IMG/VR virus record: IMGVR_UViG_3300031787_010033
Location: 1-54,925 of that record
Origin: a virus
Length of the DNA stretch: 54,925 nucleotides
Strand: one strand, 5' to 3'
Position numbers and translations under genes: made by a program. The stretch's first letter is position 1. Each line of letters opens with the position of its first letter. Below are positions 17,921-26,542 of this stretch, piece after piece. Under the pieces are notes generated by a model. That model was not told where the DNA came from, did not search any database, and worked only from the letters and a program-made list of their open reading frames with translations.

Positions 17921-18446
17921 TGTCGGCCATTATAACATCTATAATGATTTCTTCCACTATTTCCTGTGGAAGTGACAAGTTTGCATATTTAATCGTTTCG
18001 TAAATTTCACTATACTGTTCCTTTAACCTATTTTTAATTTCATTTACTCTTAATGTTTGTTGTTTGTCTAATGCCGTATAGGAAGGACGTATTTGAATAC
18101 TTAAAGCCTCTAACAATGGTTGACTTGCTGTTGCAATGATATGGCAAAGTCTTTTATAAAACCTGTTTAACGGTGATGTATAATGTTGATTACCAAAATC
18201 ATTAACGTTTTCAAAAAGATATTTTAAAATTACTGATTTTTTACTATAATCTTTTGAGTTAGTTAAAAATTCAGGACCTCTAACATGTATTTTGCCATGA
18301 GGATTATAGATACAACCGCTCCCTATACTTTTTGATCCACAATAGATGCATTTGTTAGGATCATCGAAATGAACATGGGTATTAGATGGTGAAAAAAGAC
18401 ATGGGCGTCCATACGTAGTCGAATTACAATAAATACAGTGGCCCAT
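17907..18446 (-). CDS. Double Cys/His zinc-motif protein
   Basis: 179 residues. Two tandem ~30-residue zinc modules begin the protein: CIYCNSTTYGRPC...HVH and CIYCGSKSIGSGC...HVRG. Each has CxxC, a Cys eight or nine residues on, and a terminal His. The remaining ~120 residues are helical (PLNRFYKRLCHIIATASQPLLEALS, RVNEIKNRLKEQYSEIYETIKYA). Modules of the form C-x-YC-G-S-x-G-x-GC-x-Y-P are recurrent in large phages; their function is unknown to me, nucleic-acid binding being plausible. It lies just downstream of the GIY-YIG gene. Confidence 0.65.
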   Translation of the reverse strand: MGHCIYCNSTTYGRPCLFSPSNTHVHFDDPNKCIYCGSKSIGSGCIYNPHGKIHVRGPEFLTNSKDYSKKSVILKYLFENVNDFGNQHYTSPLNRFYKRLCHIIATASQPLLEALSIQIRPSYTALDKQQTLRVNEIKNRLKEQYSEIYETIKYANLSLPQEIVEEIIIDVIMADSEKK

Positions 18447-18449
18447 AAC

Positions 18450-18890
18450 TTAAATAATTACCCCATTTTGATTGTTTTTATTCAATTCTTCTTTTGGTGG
18501 TGTTCCAATTCTTACATTTATAATTCCATTATAATAATCGTCACGCAAAAGAACATTTTTTTCAATTTGTTCTTTAATTTCAAAATACGCTAAAGCCCAC
18601 TTTGAGTTGCAAGTTTTTAAAATTTTAAATTCAAAGTTTTCTTTTCCGTATTTTTGAATGTCTTCATTCAAATCTTTGGATGAACTTGTATAATTTTTCC
18701 AATCAGACTCGGTTTGAGATATTCTGTTTCTTTTTTTGCCTTTTAAGGGTTTTCTTTTAATTCTAGAAAAACATTGTTTTTTACCAATATATTTTTTACT
18801 GGTAATCAAGTTTGTTATTTCGTAGATAAAACCAAAAGTTTCTTTATCTACGACCACGTTTTCATTTAAAACCCAATGACCTAAATTCAT
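18450..18890 (-). CDS. GIY-YIG endonuclease-like protein
   Basis: 146 residues. GFIYEITNLITSKKYIGKKQ near residues 19-38 is a GIY-YIG signature (GFIY...KYIGKK). WKNYTSSSKDLNEDIQKYGKENFEFKIL follows, then the conserved Glu in LAYFEIKEQIEKNVLL and a YYNGIIN end. This is the domain of T4 Seg-type homing enzymes and related phage nucleases. No C-terminal DNA-binding module is evident, so it may be a free-standing homing endonuclease or a resident nuclease. It starts in a TAATG junction with the upstream gene. Confidence 0.75.
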   Translation of the reverse strand: MNLGHWVLNENVVVDKETFGFIYEITNLITSKKYIGKKQCFSRIKRKPLKGKKRNRISQTESDWKNYTSSSKDLNEDIQKYGKENFEFKILKTCNSKWALAYFEIKEQIEKNVLLRDDYYNGIINVRIGTPPKEELNKNNQNGVII

Positions 18891-19147
18891 TATAAATCTT
18901 TTTTATTAAGAGTTCTTCTTGTTGTATATAAAACACCTTTAGGTTGTTTTTTCTTTTTTGATTTTTTATTTGGTTGAGCAGTAGACATGGCTGCTTTGAT
19001 ATTATCGGTATAACCTTTGTCTGGATTTAAAGACGTTGGATTACTAATTTCAAATCCAGCTTCAGGTGCTCCAAAAGCTCCACCAGCACCAGAAACATTC
19101 ATTTCTTTTAATAATCCACTAACTAATTGTTGAAATTTGTTAAACAT
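18890..19147 (-). CDS. Small hypothetical protein, possibly virion-associated
   Basis: 85 residues. It begins MFNKFQQLVSGLLKEMNV, the style of the 123-residue protein at 14595. A Gly/Ala stretch (GAGGAFGAPEAGF) and a basic C-terminus (NKKSKKKKQPKG) follow. A late-like CATAAATA lies 21 bases upstream. It is divergent from the uvsY-like gene with only 26 bases between starts. A structural or DNA-binding role is a guess. Confidence 0.55.
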   Translation of the reverse strand: MFNKFQQLVSGLLKEMNVSGAGGAFGAPEAGFEISNPTSLNPDKGYTDNIKAAMSTAQPNKKSKKKKQPKGVLYTTRRTLNKKDL

Positions 19148-19157
19148 TGTGTATAAT
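19130..19157 (+). promoter_or_regulatory. Sigma70-like promoter for uvsY-uvsW-55-47
   Basis: TTGAAA, exactly 16 bp, then a perfect TATAAT, 16 bases before the ATG at 19174. The -35 lies inside the start of the divergent 85-residue gene. Confidence 0.6.
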
Positions 19158-19168
19158 CGTAGTATCTA

Positions 19169-19176
19169 TATTTATG
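19169..19176 (-). promoter_or_regulatory. Late-type promoter octamer (CATAAATA)
   Basis: Minus-strand CATAAATA, 21 bases from the ATG at 19147 and overlapping the ATG of the divergent uvsY-like gene. The distance is longer than for other octamers here. Confidence 0.35.
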
Positions 19177-19572
19177 GATATATTCAACAAATACAAAGAA
19201 GAAATTGCTGAAGATACTAAATTCGATCAAATTAATATTTTAGAAAAGCAACTTATGCTACCCGCTTTAAAACATAAATGGGTGTCTAGACTTATTGATC
19301 ATAAAAGACAAAAAAATCATTTAGAAAGTAAAAGAAAAGATTTAAAAGAACAAGTTTTAAAAAGTTTAGAAAAAAACGGAATACCAAGTGGAATTCCAAA
19401 AGCATCTTTAAATTTAAAAGTAGAATCATCAGAACCAATTAGAAAAATTGATGAAGATATAGAAGAATTAAAACTCATAGTTGAATACTTGGAAAAAGTA
19501 GAAAAAATTATGAGTTCGATAACATTTGATTTAGGAAATGCAACTAAAATAATGGTAATGGAAACAACATAA
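19174..19572 (+). CDS. uvsY: UvsY-like recombination mediator
   Basis: 132 residues from the ATG at 19174 (T4 UvsY has 137). It is helical and charged, with LPALKHKWVSRLIDHKRQKNHLESKRKDLKEQVLKSL corresponding to the conserved W-containing basic helix pair of UvsY. A C-terminal helix (IDEDIEELKLIVEYLEKVEKIMSSI) follows. UvsY loads UvsX recombinase onto gp32-coated single-stranded DNA. The gene is joined by TAATG to uvsW, as in T4 where uvsW and uvsY are near neighbours, and both partners (uvsX, 32) are in the window. Similarity is architectural, so moderate confidence. Confidence 0.65.
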   Translation: MDIFNKYKEEIAEDTKFDQINILEKQLMLPALKHKWVSRLIDHKRQKNHLESKRKDLKEQVLKSLEKNGIPSGIPKASLNLKVESSEPIRKIDEDIEELKLIVEYLEKVEKIMSSITFDLGNATKIMVMETT

Positions 19573-20993
19573 TGGTCAATTTATCACTTATAAAAAATAA
19601 TAAGCAAGTCCAAATTAATACGGATGTATTAACCCTTAGTTTAATGAGGGAGTATTTTTCTATTTTAAATCCTGCTTATAGAAGTAATAAAAAATTTATA
19701 CCAAATCGTTTACATGCCATTACACCATCAGGTAAATTTGAATTAGGACTATTGGATCATATATGTGCATATTTAGAATCTAATCAAATTCAATATAATA
19801 TTGAAGAATCTCTTTATAAAAAATATAATAATGGTTTTAAAAATCCTACTATAGAAACATTATCAATTTCGTACAGAGACTATCAAAAAAAATCAATTGT
19901 TAATGCTTTAAAAAAAGGAAAGGGTGTGATTTCTATTCCAACTGCGGGTGGAAAAACTCTTATTATGGCAGGACTTATAAAAAGTTTTCGCAAAAACATC
20001 GAAAATGATAAAGCATTAACACTAGTAATTGTACCATCTATCCAACTAGTTGAACAAACAGCTTCGGATTTCACATCTTATGGTTTAAAAAATGTTACAA
20101 AGTGGTCAGGAAGCAACCAATTAGATATAAATGCGGAAATTATAGTTGCAGGTACACAAATTCTATTAAGCAATAAGACAGATTTATCAATTTTAGATAA
20201 CATCGAGCTATTATTAATGGACGAAACGCACGGATTAAGAAAAGGAAACGAAATAAATAAAATTTTTAATTTAATTAATACAGATTTTAAATTTGGTTTT
20301 ACTGGAACATTACCACCATCAAACATTGATCAATGGAATATTTTTGGAAAACTTGGTCCAGTTGTTTACGAGGAAAAAACATTAGATTTAAAAAACCAAG
20401 AATACGTTTCAAACTTTAAAATTGTAATTTTAAACATCCGACATTGTAATATTCCTAAGTTTAAAGTAAATACAGAGCGTCCAACCGAAGCATACAATCA
20501 AGAAATTGAATATTTAATGCACAATGAAAGAAGAAACGAAGTTATTGCCAAACTAGCCGATAGACTACCAAACAATACTATTATAATGGTGGATAGAATT
20601 GATCATGGGCTTAATTTGGAATCAAAATTAAAAGAAATTTGTGAGAAAAATAGACCAATATATTTTATTCAAGGATCAACCGACATTGAAGAAAGAGAAA
20701 ATGTAAGAAATTTAATGAATAAAAAAAACAATGTAATAGTAGTCGCTGTTTCAAAAATTTTTAGTACGGGAATCAATATTCCAAATTTACATAACATTAT
20801 TTTTGCATCTGCTGGAAAAGCAAAAATTAAAATTATGCAATCAATAGGTAGAGCATTGCGTTTACACCCAACAAAAACAATGGCTACTATTTTTGATATA
20901 GCAGATAACACGAAATATGGACAAATACATTTAAGCGAACGCATAAAACTCTATAATACAGAAAAATACAACTATGAAGAAAAAACAATCTAA
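19572..20993 (+). CDS. uvsW: UvsW-type SF2 DNA/RNA helicase
   Basis: 473 residues (T4 UvsW ~503). It has an N-terminal small domain with a helicase Q-like region (SYRDYQKKSI), Walker A PTAGGKT at 123-129, a DETH box at 217-220 and motif III GFTGTLPP at 242-249. In the C-terminal RecA lobe, VSKIFSTGINIP and the motif VI QSIGRALRLHP carry the arginine finger. UvsW unwinds branched recombination intermediates and R-loops and helps switch origin replication to recombination-dependent replication. It overlaps the uvsY-like and late-sigma genes, forming one transcription unit. Confidence 0.92.
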   Translation: MVNLSLIKNNKQVQINTDVLTLSLMREYFSILNPAYRSNKKFIPNRLHAITPSGKFELGLLDHICAYLESNQIQYNIEESLYKKYNNGFKNPTIETLSISYRDYQKKSIVNALKKGKGVISIPTAGGKTLIMAGLIKSFRKNIENDKALTLVIVPSIQLVEQTASDFTSYGLKNVTKWSGSNQLDINAEIIVAGTQILLSNKTDLSILDNIELLLMDETHGLRKGNEINKIFNLINTDFKFGFTGTLPPSNIDQWNIFGKLGPVVYEEKTLDLKNQEYVSNFKIVILNIRHCNIPKFKVNTERPTEAYNQEIEYLMHNERRNEVIAKLADRLPNNTIIMVDRIDHGLNLESKLKEICEKNRPIYFIQGSTDIEERENVRNLMNKKNNVIVVAVSKIFSTGINIPNLHNIIFASAGKAKIKIMQSIGRALRLHPTKTMATIFDIADNTKYGQIHLSERIKLYNTEKYNYEEKTI

Positions 20994-21711
20994 ATTAAAA
21001 AAAGATAACAAGACAACTAAATTAAAAAAAGATAAAAAAGTTGAAGTTATTAAACCAAAACCTTCTTTCTTTAAAAAAAGAAAGAAAAAAATTATTGATT
21101 ACGATGATTTTATTGATGAAAACGAAGATTCTTCTTTAGAAGAAGATCTAGATGAAAATATCAGTTATGCATCTTCTATGTTTGACTCTGTAAGCGACCA
21201 CGAAGAAGAAGAGGTGGAAGATGTTGAAGAAGCGGAAGAAGTTGAAGAAGAACCAGTAATTGAAAAAATAAAAAACAAAAAAAAACCGGATAAAAAAGTT
21301 TTTTACGTTGAACCTAAAAAGTTTGATGAAGAAATTGTAAAATTTTACGAATCTGGTATAATGACTAACGATTTAGCAGAAATGGTTAGTAAGATTTCAA
21401 ACAAATTAAGCTATGCTCCCAATTTTATTAATTACAGTTACAGAGAAGAAATGGTCGGAGATGGTATTATTCGCATGATGAAAGCCTTAATATCTAAAAA
21501 ATATAATAGAGAAAAGGGAACCAATCCTTTTTCATATTTTACAAGAATTGCTTTTAATGCTTTTCGAAATAGAATTAAAAAAGAAAAACATATACATGAA
21601 ACTCATGAAAAATATCGCAGAGAATTAATGTCCATGTCAGAAGGATATAGTAATTTGCTTAAAAATAATAATATTCGAATCATGAAAGAAAGAGATAGAT
21701 TGTTAGAATGA
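20974..21711 (+). CDS. 55: Late sigma factor gp55 with long charged N-terminal extension
   Basis: 245 residues (T4 gp55 has 185). The conserved core lies at ~120-215. LAEMVSKISNKLSYAPNFINYSYREEMVGDGIIRMMKAL, then NPFSYFTRIAFNAFRNRIKKEKH match the sigma region 2-like core of T4 gp55 ([36 protein letters not shown]). This factor directs host RNA polymerase to TATAAATA late promoters. The first ~110 residues are a Lys-rich block followed by a strongly acidic block (EEEEVEDVEEAEEVEEEP), absent from T4. The usual hydrophobic clamp-binding tail (SLDFLYE in T4) is not evident; the protein ends KERDRLLE. It overlaps uvsW and 47. Confidence 0.85.
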   Translation: MKKKQSKLKKDNKTTKLKKDKKVEVIKPKPSFFKKRKKKIIDYDDFIDENEDSSLEEDLDENISYASSMFDSVSDHEEEEVEDVEEAEEVEEEPVIEKIKNKKKPDKKVFYVEPKKFDEEIVKFYESGIMTNDLAEMVSKISNKLSYAPNFINYSYREEMVGDGIIRMMKALISKKYNREKGTNPFSYFTRIAFNAFRNRIKKEKHIHETHEKYRRELMSMSEGYSNLLKNNNIRIMKERDRLLE

Positions 21712-22757
21712 AACTAAAAAACAAAAAAATAGGAAGTTTTTCAGATATTCATCTTGGTTTAGGCCAAGACAGCGAAATGTGGCATGAGGTTAGTTTAAAT
21801 TTTGCAAAATGGGCATCTCAAAAATTCTTAGAAGAAGGAATTGATGATATTTTTATACCTGGTGATATATTTCACAATAGAAATGAAATATCAGTAGAGA
21901 CTTTATCTATTGCAAAACAATTTTTTGATTATTTTAAAGATTTTAATATTATTATTTCCACCGGAAACCATGATAGTTTTTTAAAAAACGATAGTAATAT
22001 AAATTCAATATCTATTTTTGATGGTTGGAAAAATATAAAAATTGTTGATAAAACACCATTAATTTTAGAAACTGATTTTAATAAAAAAATAACATTTGTT
22101 CCTTGGGGATATGATATTGAAAAATTAGAAAAAGTTGATATCATCTTTGGTCACTTTGAAATAGTTTCATTTTATATGAATAACTATAAACAATGTGATC
22201 ACGGGCTGTCTTACTCTAATCTTTTTAATAAAGCTAAATTGATTGTTTCAGGACATTTTCATAAAAGAGATCACAGAACCTATAAAGAAGGTGATATAGT
22301 TTATTTAGGAAGTCCATATCAACAAAATTTTGGAGCAGTTGCAGAAGATAAAGGAATTTATATATTTGATTTAGAAAAACATTCTTTTTCTTTTATTGAA
22401 AACACATTATCACCAAAACATTATAAAATATCGGCTAAAAAACTAATCAATGATGAATATGAAGTTGAAGAACTTAAAAAAATTATACACAATAATATCG
22501 TTGCATTGGTTGTCGATCTAAAAATAGAACATGATATTATATTGGGATTAAACACAAAAATTAACAACATGAATCCACTAGTATATCGTTTAGAATATCT
22601 TGAAAATGAAGAAGATATTCAAAAAATTTCAAACGAAGAAAACTTTAATAGTGGTGATTTATTAAAAGATATTGAAGAATATATCAATACTTTAGATATC
22701 GATCATAAAAAAGAAGTTGTAGAATATTTAAAAGAAATGTATAATTCATTAGTATGA
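21708..22757 (+). CDS. 47: gp47-type recombination nuclease subunit (Mre11/SbcD-like)
   Basis: 349 residues (T4 gp47 339). All calcineurin-like phosphoesterase motifs are present: SDIHLG (12-17), GDIFH (52-56), STGNHD (84-89), FGHFE (148-151) and SGHFHKRDH (181-189). With gp46 it forms the exonuclease that resects double-strand ends for UvsX-driven recombination. It starts in an ATGA overlap with gene 55. Unlike in T4, its partner gene 46 is not adjacent but about 9 kb away, past the sugar island. Confidence 0.93.
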   Translation: MKLKNKKIGSFSDIHLGLGQDSEMWHEVSLNFAKWASQKFLEEGIDDIFIPGDIFHNRNEISVETLSIAKQFFDYFKDFNIIISTGNHDSFLKNDSNINSISIFDGWKNIKIVDKTPLILETDFNKKITFVPWGYDIEKLEKVDIIFGHFEIVSFYMNNYKQCDHGLSYSNLFNKAKLIVSGHFHKRDHRTYKEGDIVYLGSPYQQNFGAVAEDKGIYIFDLEKHSFSFIENTLSPKHYKISAKKLINDEYEVEELKKIIHNNIVALVVDLKIEHDIILGLNTKINNMNPLVYRLEYLENEEDIQKISNEENFNSGDLLKDIEEYINTLDIDHKKEVVEYLKEMYNSLV

Positions 22758-23518
22758 ATAAAGAAGAAATAGGAATAGGAATATTAGACGTTTATACGCA
22801 AGAAGATTTAAATAATTGTTATAACAGCATCCCCAAAGACTTAAAAGTATTTGTGGTTTCTGATACAAAAAATAACATACCTGAAAGCGTAGAAAATTAT
22901 AGAGTTTACGGAAATGGCGTTCCGTTTGCGTCTTTACGTAATTGGCTCATTTCACAATTTAGAATCGCAGGATTAAAACATTTTTTCTTAATTAATTCAA
23001 ATCAAATTATAAAAAACGAAAACGTTTTTGAAAACATAATTAAAAAAGCTTCAATTTTCGGAACATGGGCTATGATGGGACCATCTGAAAGCATTGTAAC
23101 TATTGATGATGAAGAAAAAAATGAAAGTTTATCAATATCAAATAAACTAAATGCTGATTTTATATATCTGTTTAATGGTATAGTTTCTAATGTTGGCTAT
23201 TTTGATGAAAGATTTTTTAATACCAAAGATTTAGATGTTGTTGATTATATTTTAAGAATGCGCGAAAAGAAAGTTTATCCGCCAAATAACTATCATCCTA
23301 TTATTGAAAAAGATATAGACGCATCAAGTAGCACAATTCAAAAAATAAACTACAAAGATATGTTAAATGCGGATCAAAGCGTTCACATGTCTTATGCTTA
23401 TTTCATGTTCAAATATCAATATATACCTTTACAAAATGAACCTGCACCAGTTCCCAGAGAAGAATTGTTAAAATCTTTAGAAGAAATTCAAAAAAATTAT
23501 AGTAAAAATGAACAATGA
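22754..23518 (+). CDS. GT-A glycosyltransferase paralogue with degenerate metal site
   Basis: 254 residues. Same fold and opening as the next two genes (EIGIGILDVYTQEDLNNCYNSIPKD), but where they have an acidic triad in IFLMEDD/IFLIEDD, this protein has FFLINSN at 78-83. The Asp/Glu needed for metal and nucleotide-sugar binding are replaced by Asn-Ser-Asn. It is probably inactive as a metal-dependent transferase and may act as a partner subunit or use another mechanism. It starts in an ATGA overlap with 47, so the sugar island is translationally linked to the recombination operon. Confidence 0.7.
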   Translation: MNKEEIGIGILDVYTQEDLNNCYNSIPKDLKVFVVSDTKNNIPESVENYRVYGNGVPFASLRNWLISQFRIAGLKHFFLINSNQIIKNENVFENIIKKASIFGTWAMMGPSESIVTIDDEEKNESLSISNKLNADFIYLFNGIVSNVGYFDERFFNTKDLDVVDYILRMREKKVYPPNNYHPIIEKDIDASSSTIQKINYKDMLNADQSVHMSYAYFMFKYQYIPLQNEPAPVPREELLKSLEEIQKNYSKNEQ

Positions 23519-24308
23519 AAAAATTGGAATCGGTTTAATAACCTGTGACCGCCCAGATTTTTTCAAAAAATCTGAAAGTTCTATTTTAGATTTAGAGTGC
23601 ATTAAAATTATAGTAGATGATGGTGAAAATAAAGTTAATTCTACTCTAAATAAAAAAAATACAAACATTCCTAAATCAGGAGTAGCTAAAGCAAAAAATA
23701 TTGCTTTAGAATATTTAATTGATCAAAAATGTGATCATATTTTTTTAATGGAGGATGATATTGAAATTATAAATAAAGAAATTTTAGAAAAATATATCGA
23801 AGCATCGAAATCAACAGGTATTAAGCACTTTAATTATGGACTTCATGGTAACCATAACTTGGGTTATAATAACGCACCAATAATTAGAAAAACCGTCAAT
23901 TATCCAGACAACACAAAAATAAATTTATATCCAAATTTACTAGGAGCATTTAGCTATTATCATATAGATGTACTTAAAAAAATTGGATTAATGGATGAAA
24001 ATTTTTATAATGCTCTTGAGCACGTAGATCACACATATCAAATAATTCAAAAAAAATATCACCCACCGTTTAGGTGGTTTGCTGATATTGAAAATTCTAA
24101 CGACTATTTAAAAGATATAGTTCCAGATCACCAACAAAGTAAAATAAGAAACGAAAATGACTTTCAACAAACTTTTATTAAAGCTTTAGATTATTTCATT
24201 TCTAAAAACGGGTTTAGTGTAGTTCAAGGTTATGGTCCTGTTGAAAAAAATTTTTCAGAAAAACAATGTTTAGATAACTTAAAAGTTATATGGAAAAACA
24301 ACCAATAG
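23508..24308 (+). CDS. GT2-like glycosyltransferase (paralogue 2 of 3)
   Basis: 266 residues. KIGIGLITCDRPDFFKKSESSI is the first beta-alpha unit. SGVAKAKNIALEYLIDQKCDHIFLMEDDIEI carries the acidic metal triad at residues 82-84. HHID-like and WFADIENSNDY segments follow in the acceptor half. It is a cytoplasmic GT-A transferase of unknown donor and acceptor. It overlaps the flanking paralogues by 11 and 19 bases. Shared segments with the following gene (KYIEASK-(S/T)-(T/S)-GI and PP(F)xWWF-like) show tandem duplication. Confidence 0.78.
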   Translation: MNNEKIGIGLITCDRPDFFKKSESSILDLECIKIIVDDGENKVNSTLNKKNTNIPKSGVAKAKNIALEYLIDQKCDHIFLMEDDIEIINKEILEKYIEASKSTGIKHFNYGLHGNHNLGYNNAPIIRKTVNYPDNTKINLYPNLLGAFSYYHIDVLKKIGLMDENFYNALEHVDHTYQIIQKKYHPPFRWFADIENSNDYLKDIVPDHQQSKIRNENDFQQTFIKALDYFISKNGFSVVQGYGPVEKNFSEKQCLDNLKVIWKNNQ

Positions 24309-25096
24309 AAAAAATAGGTGTAGGTATCGTTACGTACAATTCTGAATCTTATTTTAAAGATTTATATAACTCGCTTCCTAAAAATAAAATAGACGAACTG
24401 GTAACAGTAAACGGAGGAGAACGATATAATGAATCTTTATATGATACAAACTGGATACAACACCACAAAAATTATTATCCAGCTTTTTGTAGAAATGATT
24501 GTATCAATTTTCTAAAAAATAGAAACTGCAAGCATATTTTCTTAATAGAAGATGATATGATCATTAAAAATGAACATATATTTGAAAAATATATCGAAGC
24601 GTCTAAAACATCAGGCATAAATTACTTTTCATTTGTCAGCATGTCATGGGATTCTGGAAGTCCAAATAATAGGACCCCAAGACTTACAGTTAACTATAGT
24701 GAAAATGTTGGGATATCTTTTTATAAAAACATGTGCAATGAATTCACTTATCACAATTCATCGTGTTTTGACGAAGTTGGCGTATATGATACCCAATTTC
24801 GTGATCCCTTTGATATTGATATGGCTTACCGAGAGTCAAAAACAAAATACTGTCCTCCTTTTTGGTGGTTTCCTGATCTTAAAAACTCAGATGATTTAAT
24901 AGAAAACAACCAAAACGCCAAAAGTCGTTTACAATCCGAAAGACCAGACGGTTCTAGAGAAGAAAGAATTAGAGAACAGTGGCAGCTTTTTATAAACAAA
25001 CATGGTATTATGGTTAATGAAATACCAGACAGTACCCAAGAAGATGTAATTAATTTTTTAAAATCAATCAAAAATGAATATAGCGATAGGAATTAA
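24290..25096 (+). CDS. GT2-like glycosyltransferase (paralogue 3 of 3)
   Basis: 268 residues. KIGVGIVTYNSESYFKDLYNSLPKN opens the fold. CKHIFLIEDDMIIKNEHIFEKYIEASKTSGI contains the metal-binding EDD at 87-89. The second half has PPFWWFPDLKNSDDL, parallel to PPFRWFADIENSNDY of the preceding gene. A GT-A transferase of the same subfamily, with probably a different acceptor specificity. It overlaps both neighbours, so all three are co-translated. Confidence 0.78.
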   Translation: MEKQPIEKIGVGIVTYNSESYFKDLYNSLPKNKIDELVTVNGGERYNESLYDTNWIQHHKNYYPAFCRNDCINFLKNRNCKHIFLIEDDMIIKNEHIFEKYIEASKTSGINYFSFVSMSWDSGSPNNRTPRLTVNYSENVGISFYKNMCNEFTYHNSSCFDEVGVYDTQFRDPFDIDMAYRESKTKYCPPFWWFPDLKNSDDLIENNQNAKSRLQSERPDGSREERIREQWQLFINKHGIMVNEIPDSTQEDVINFLKSIKNEYSDRN

Positions 25097-25844
25097 TATT
25101 TTTGGAACTTGTCCAAGACAACAAAAATGTATAGAAGTTTTAAAAAAAATTTCTTTAAAATATTCTAATGTTAAACTATACAATATATTCTATCCTAATG
25201 AAAAAAATTTGGATGAGGCATTTATTCCTTTACCTTTGTTAAATGAAAAGGCCAAAGATGTTATTCATAACTCTAATTCACAAAAACCAATAGCTAAAGA
25301 GTTTTTTGATATTTTATCAAAACAAAATTGTGAATATTTTATTTTTTTAAATAGTGATATTTTATTATCTCCTAAATTTTTAAACTTAGTTTTAGAAGGA
25401 GAATATGAAACTTATTGTGTGTCTCGTCATGACACGCACCCAATTCAATCACTTGAAAATATTGTACCATATCGAATTGAAATAGCTGGTTTTGATGTTT
25501 GGGCAATCAAAAAAGATTGGTGGAGTTCTAACAATATTCATTTTGAAAAATATATTTATGCAGAACATCTTTGGGATGTGGCATTTACATTAAAAATGTA
25601 TAACCTTAGTAAATGTATTATATTAAATAAAGAATTTTATGCTGCTCATGAAAAACATGATATAAAATGGAGTGAAACAAGTCCAGAAGCAGTGTATAAT
25701 AGTAAGCTATGGGAAAAAAATCCATTATCAATTAAATGGAAACAGTTTATTTTTGAAAATTTAATCAAAAGAGAACCTTATGGGCAATTTTTAATTCCAT
25801 TAGAAAACGAAAAAGAACTTGAAGAAAAATATTTAAGATTATGA
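25074..25844 (+). CDS. Glycosyltransferase, GT-A fold
   Basis: 256 residues. It starts MNIAIGINIFGTCPRQQKCIEVLKKIS. CEYFIFLNSDILLSPKFLNLVL gives the nucleotide-sugar/metal region (NSD rather than DxD, a common variant). A DVWAIKKDWWSSNNIHFEKY...EHLWDVAFTLKMY segment parallels the acceptor-side helix of GT2 enzymes. It overlaps the preceding transferase by 23 bases and the GT9-like gene by ATGA. Donor and acceptor unknown. Confidence 0.65.
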   Translation: MNIAIGINIFGTCPRQQKCIEVLKKISLKYSNVKLYNIFYPNEKNLDEAFIPLPLLNEKAKDVIHNSNSQKPIAKEFFDILSKQNCEYFIFLNSDILLSPKFLNLVLEGEYETYCVSRHDTHPIQSLENIVPYRIEIAGFDVWAIKKDWWSSNNIHFEKYIYAEHLWDVAFTLKMYNLSKCIILNKEFYAAHEKHDIKWSETSPEAVYNSKLWEKNPLSIKWKQFIFENLIKREPYGQFLIPLENEKELEEKYLRL

Positions 25845-26542
25845 AAAAGTTAGGAATTTTATTACCAGGTAGAATAGGAGATATTATAATATGTTTACCT
25901 ATTGCCAAATATTATCACGACCAAGGTTATGATATTCATTGGCCAGTTTATGATTTTTTAATTGATAACTTTAAAGACAATATTGATTATGTATCATTCT
26001 ATCCTCTTAATACACAAAATTTAAATCCCATAGAAGATAGTGAAAAAATTTTTATTGAAAAAGGTTGTGTTATGCTAGATTTATCTTTTACATCACCAGG
26101 TACTTGGCACCGAAAAAATACACACCAGTTTGTTTCTCAAAATAGTTTATCATTTGATGAATTTCGATATAAACTCGCTAGAGTTCCATTTGAAGAAAAA
26201 TGGAATTTAAAATTTAATAGAATAAAAGAAAGAGAAATTGCTTTATATAATGAATTAGTACAAAATCCCAATTATTGCGTAGTTCAATTAGAAGTTTCTG
26301 ATGGTGTATGTCCACATCAAATTGAATATCCAAAAGATTATCAACTAATAGAGATAAAACCTTATTCTAAATCGGTTTTTGATTGGATGTATGTTCTTGA
26401 AAATGCTAAAGTTTTAGCTATGTACGACAGTTGTTTTGCTAATTTAATTGAACAAACAAATTTGAAAAATAAAAAAATTTTCTTTAAGAGAACTGGTCCT
26501 CTTACAACCCCAATTCTTAAAAATACATGGAAGATAATTTAA
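25841..26542 (+). CDS. GT-B glycosyltransferase, heptosyltransferase-like (GT9-like)
   Basis: 233 residues. LGILLPGRIGDIIICLPIAKYYHDQGYDIHW is the N-terminal G-x-GD motif of the GT9/ADP-heptose transferase family. NYCVVQLEVSDGVCPHQ and KVLAMYDSCFANLIEQT fit the shortened C-terminal Rossmann half (usual SCxLAHLA-type region). At 233 residues it is shorter than typical GT9 enzymes (~330), so domains may be trimmed. It may extend a glycan chain. It overlaps neighbours on both sides. Confidence 0.65.
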   Translation: MKKLGILLPGRIGDIIICLPIAKYYHDQGYDIHWPVYDFLIDNFKDNIDYVSFYPLNTQNLNPIEDSEKIFIEKGCVMLDLSFTSPGTWHRKNTHQFVSQNSLSFDEFRYKLARVPFEEKWNLKFNRIKEREIALYNELVQNPNYCVVQLEVSDGVCPHQIEYPKDYQLIEIKPYSKSVFDWMYVLENAKVLAMYDSCFANLIEQTNLKNKKIFFKRTGPLTTPILKNTWKII

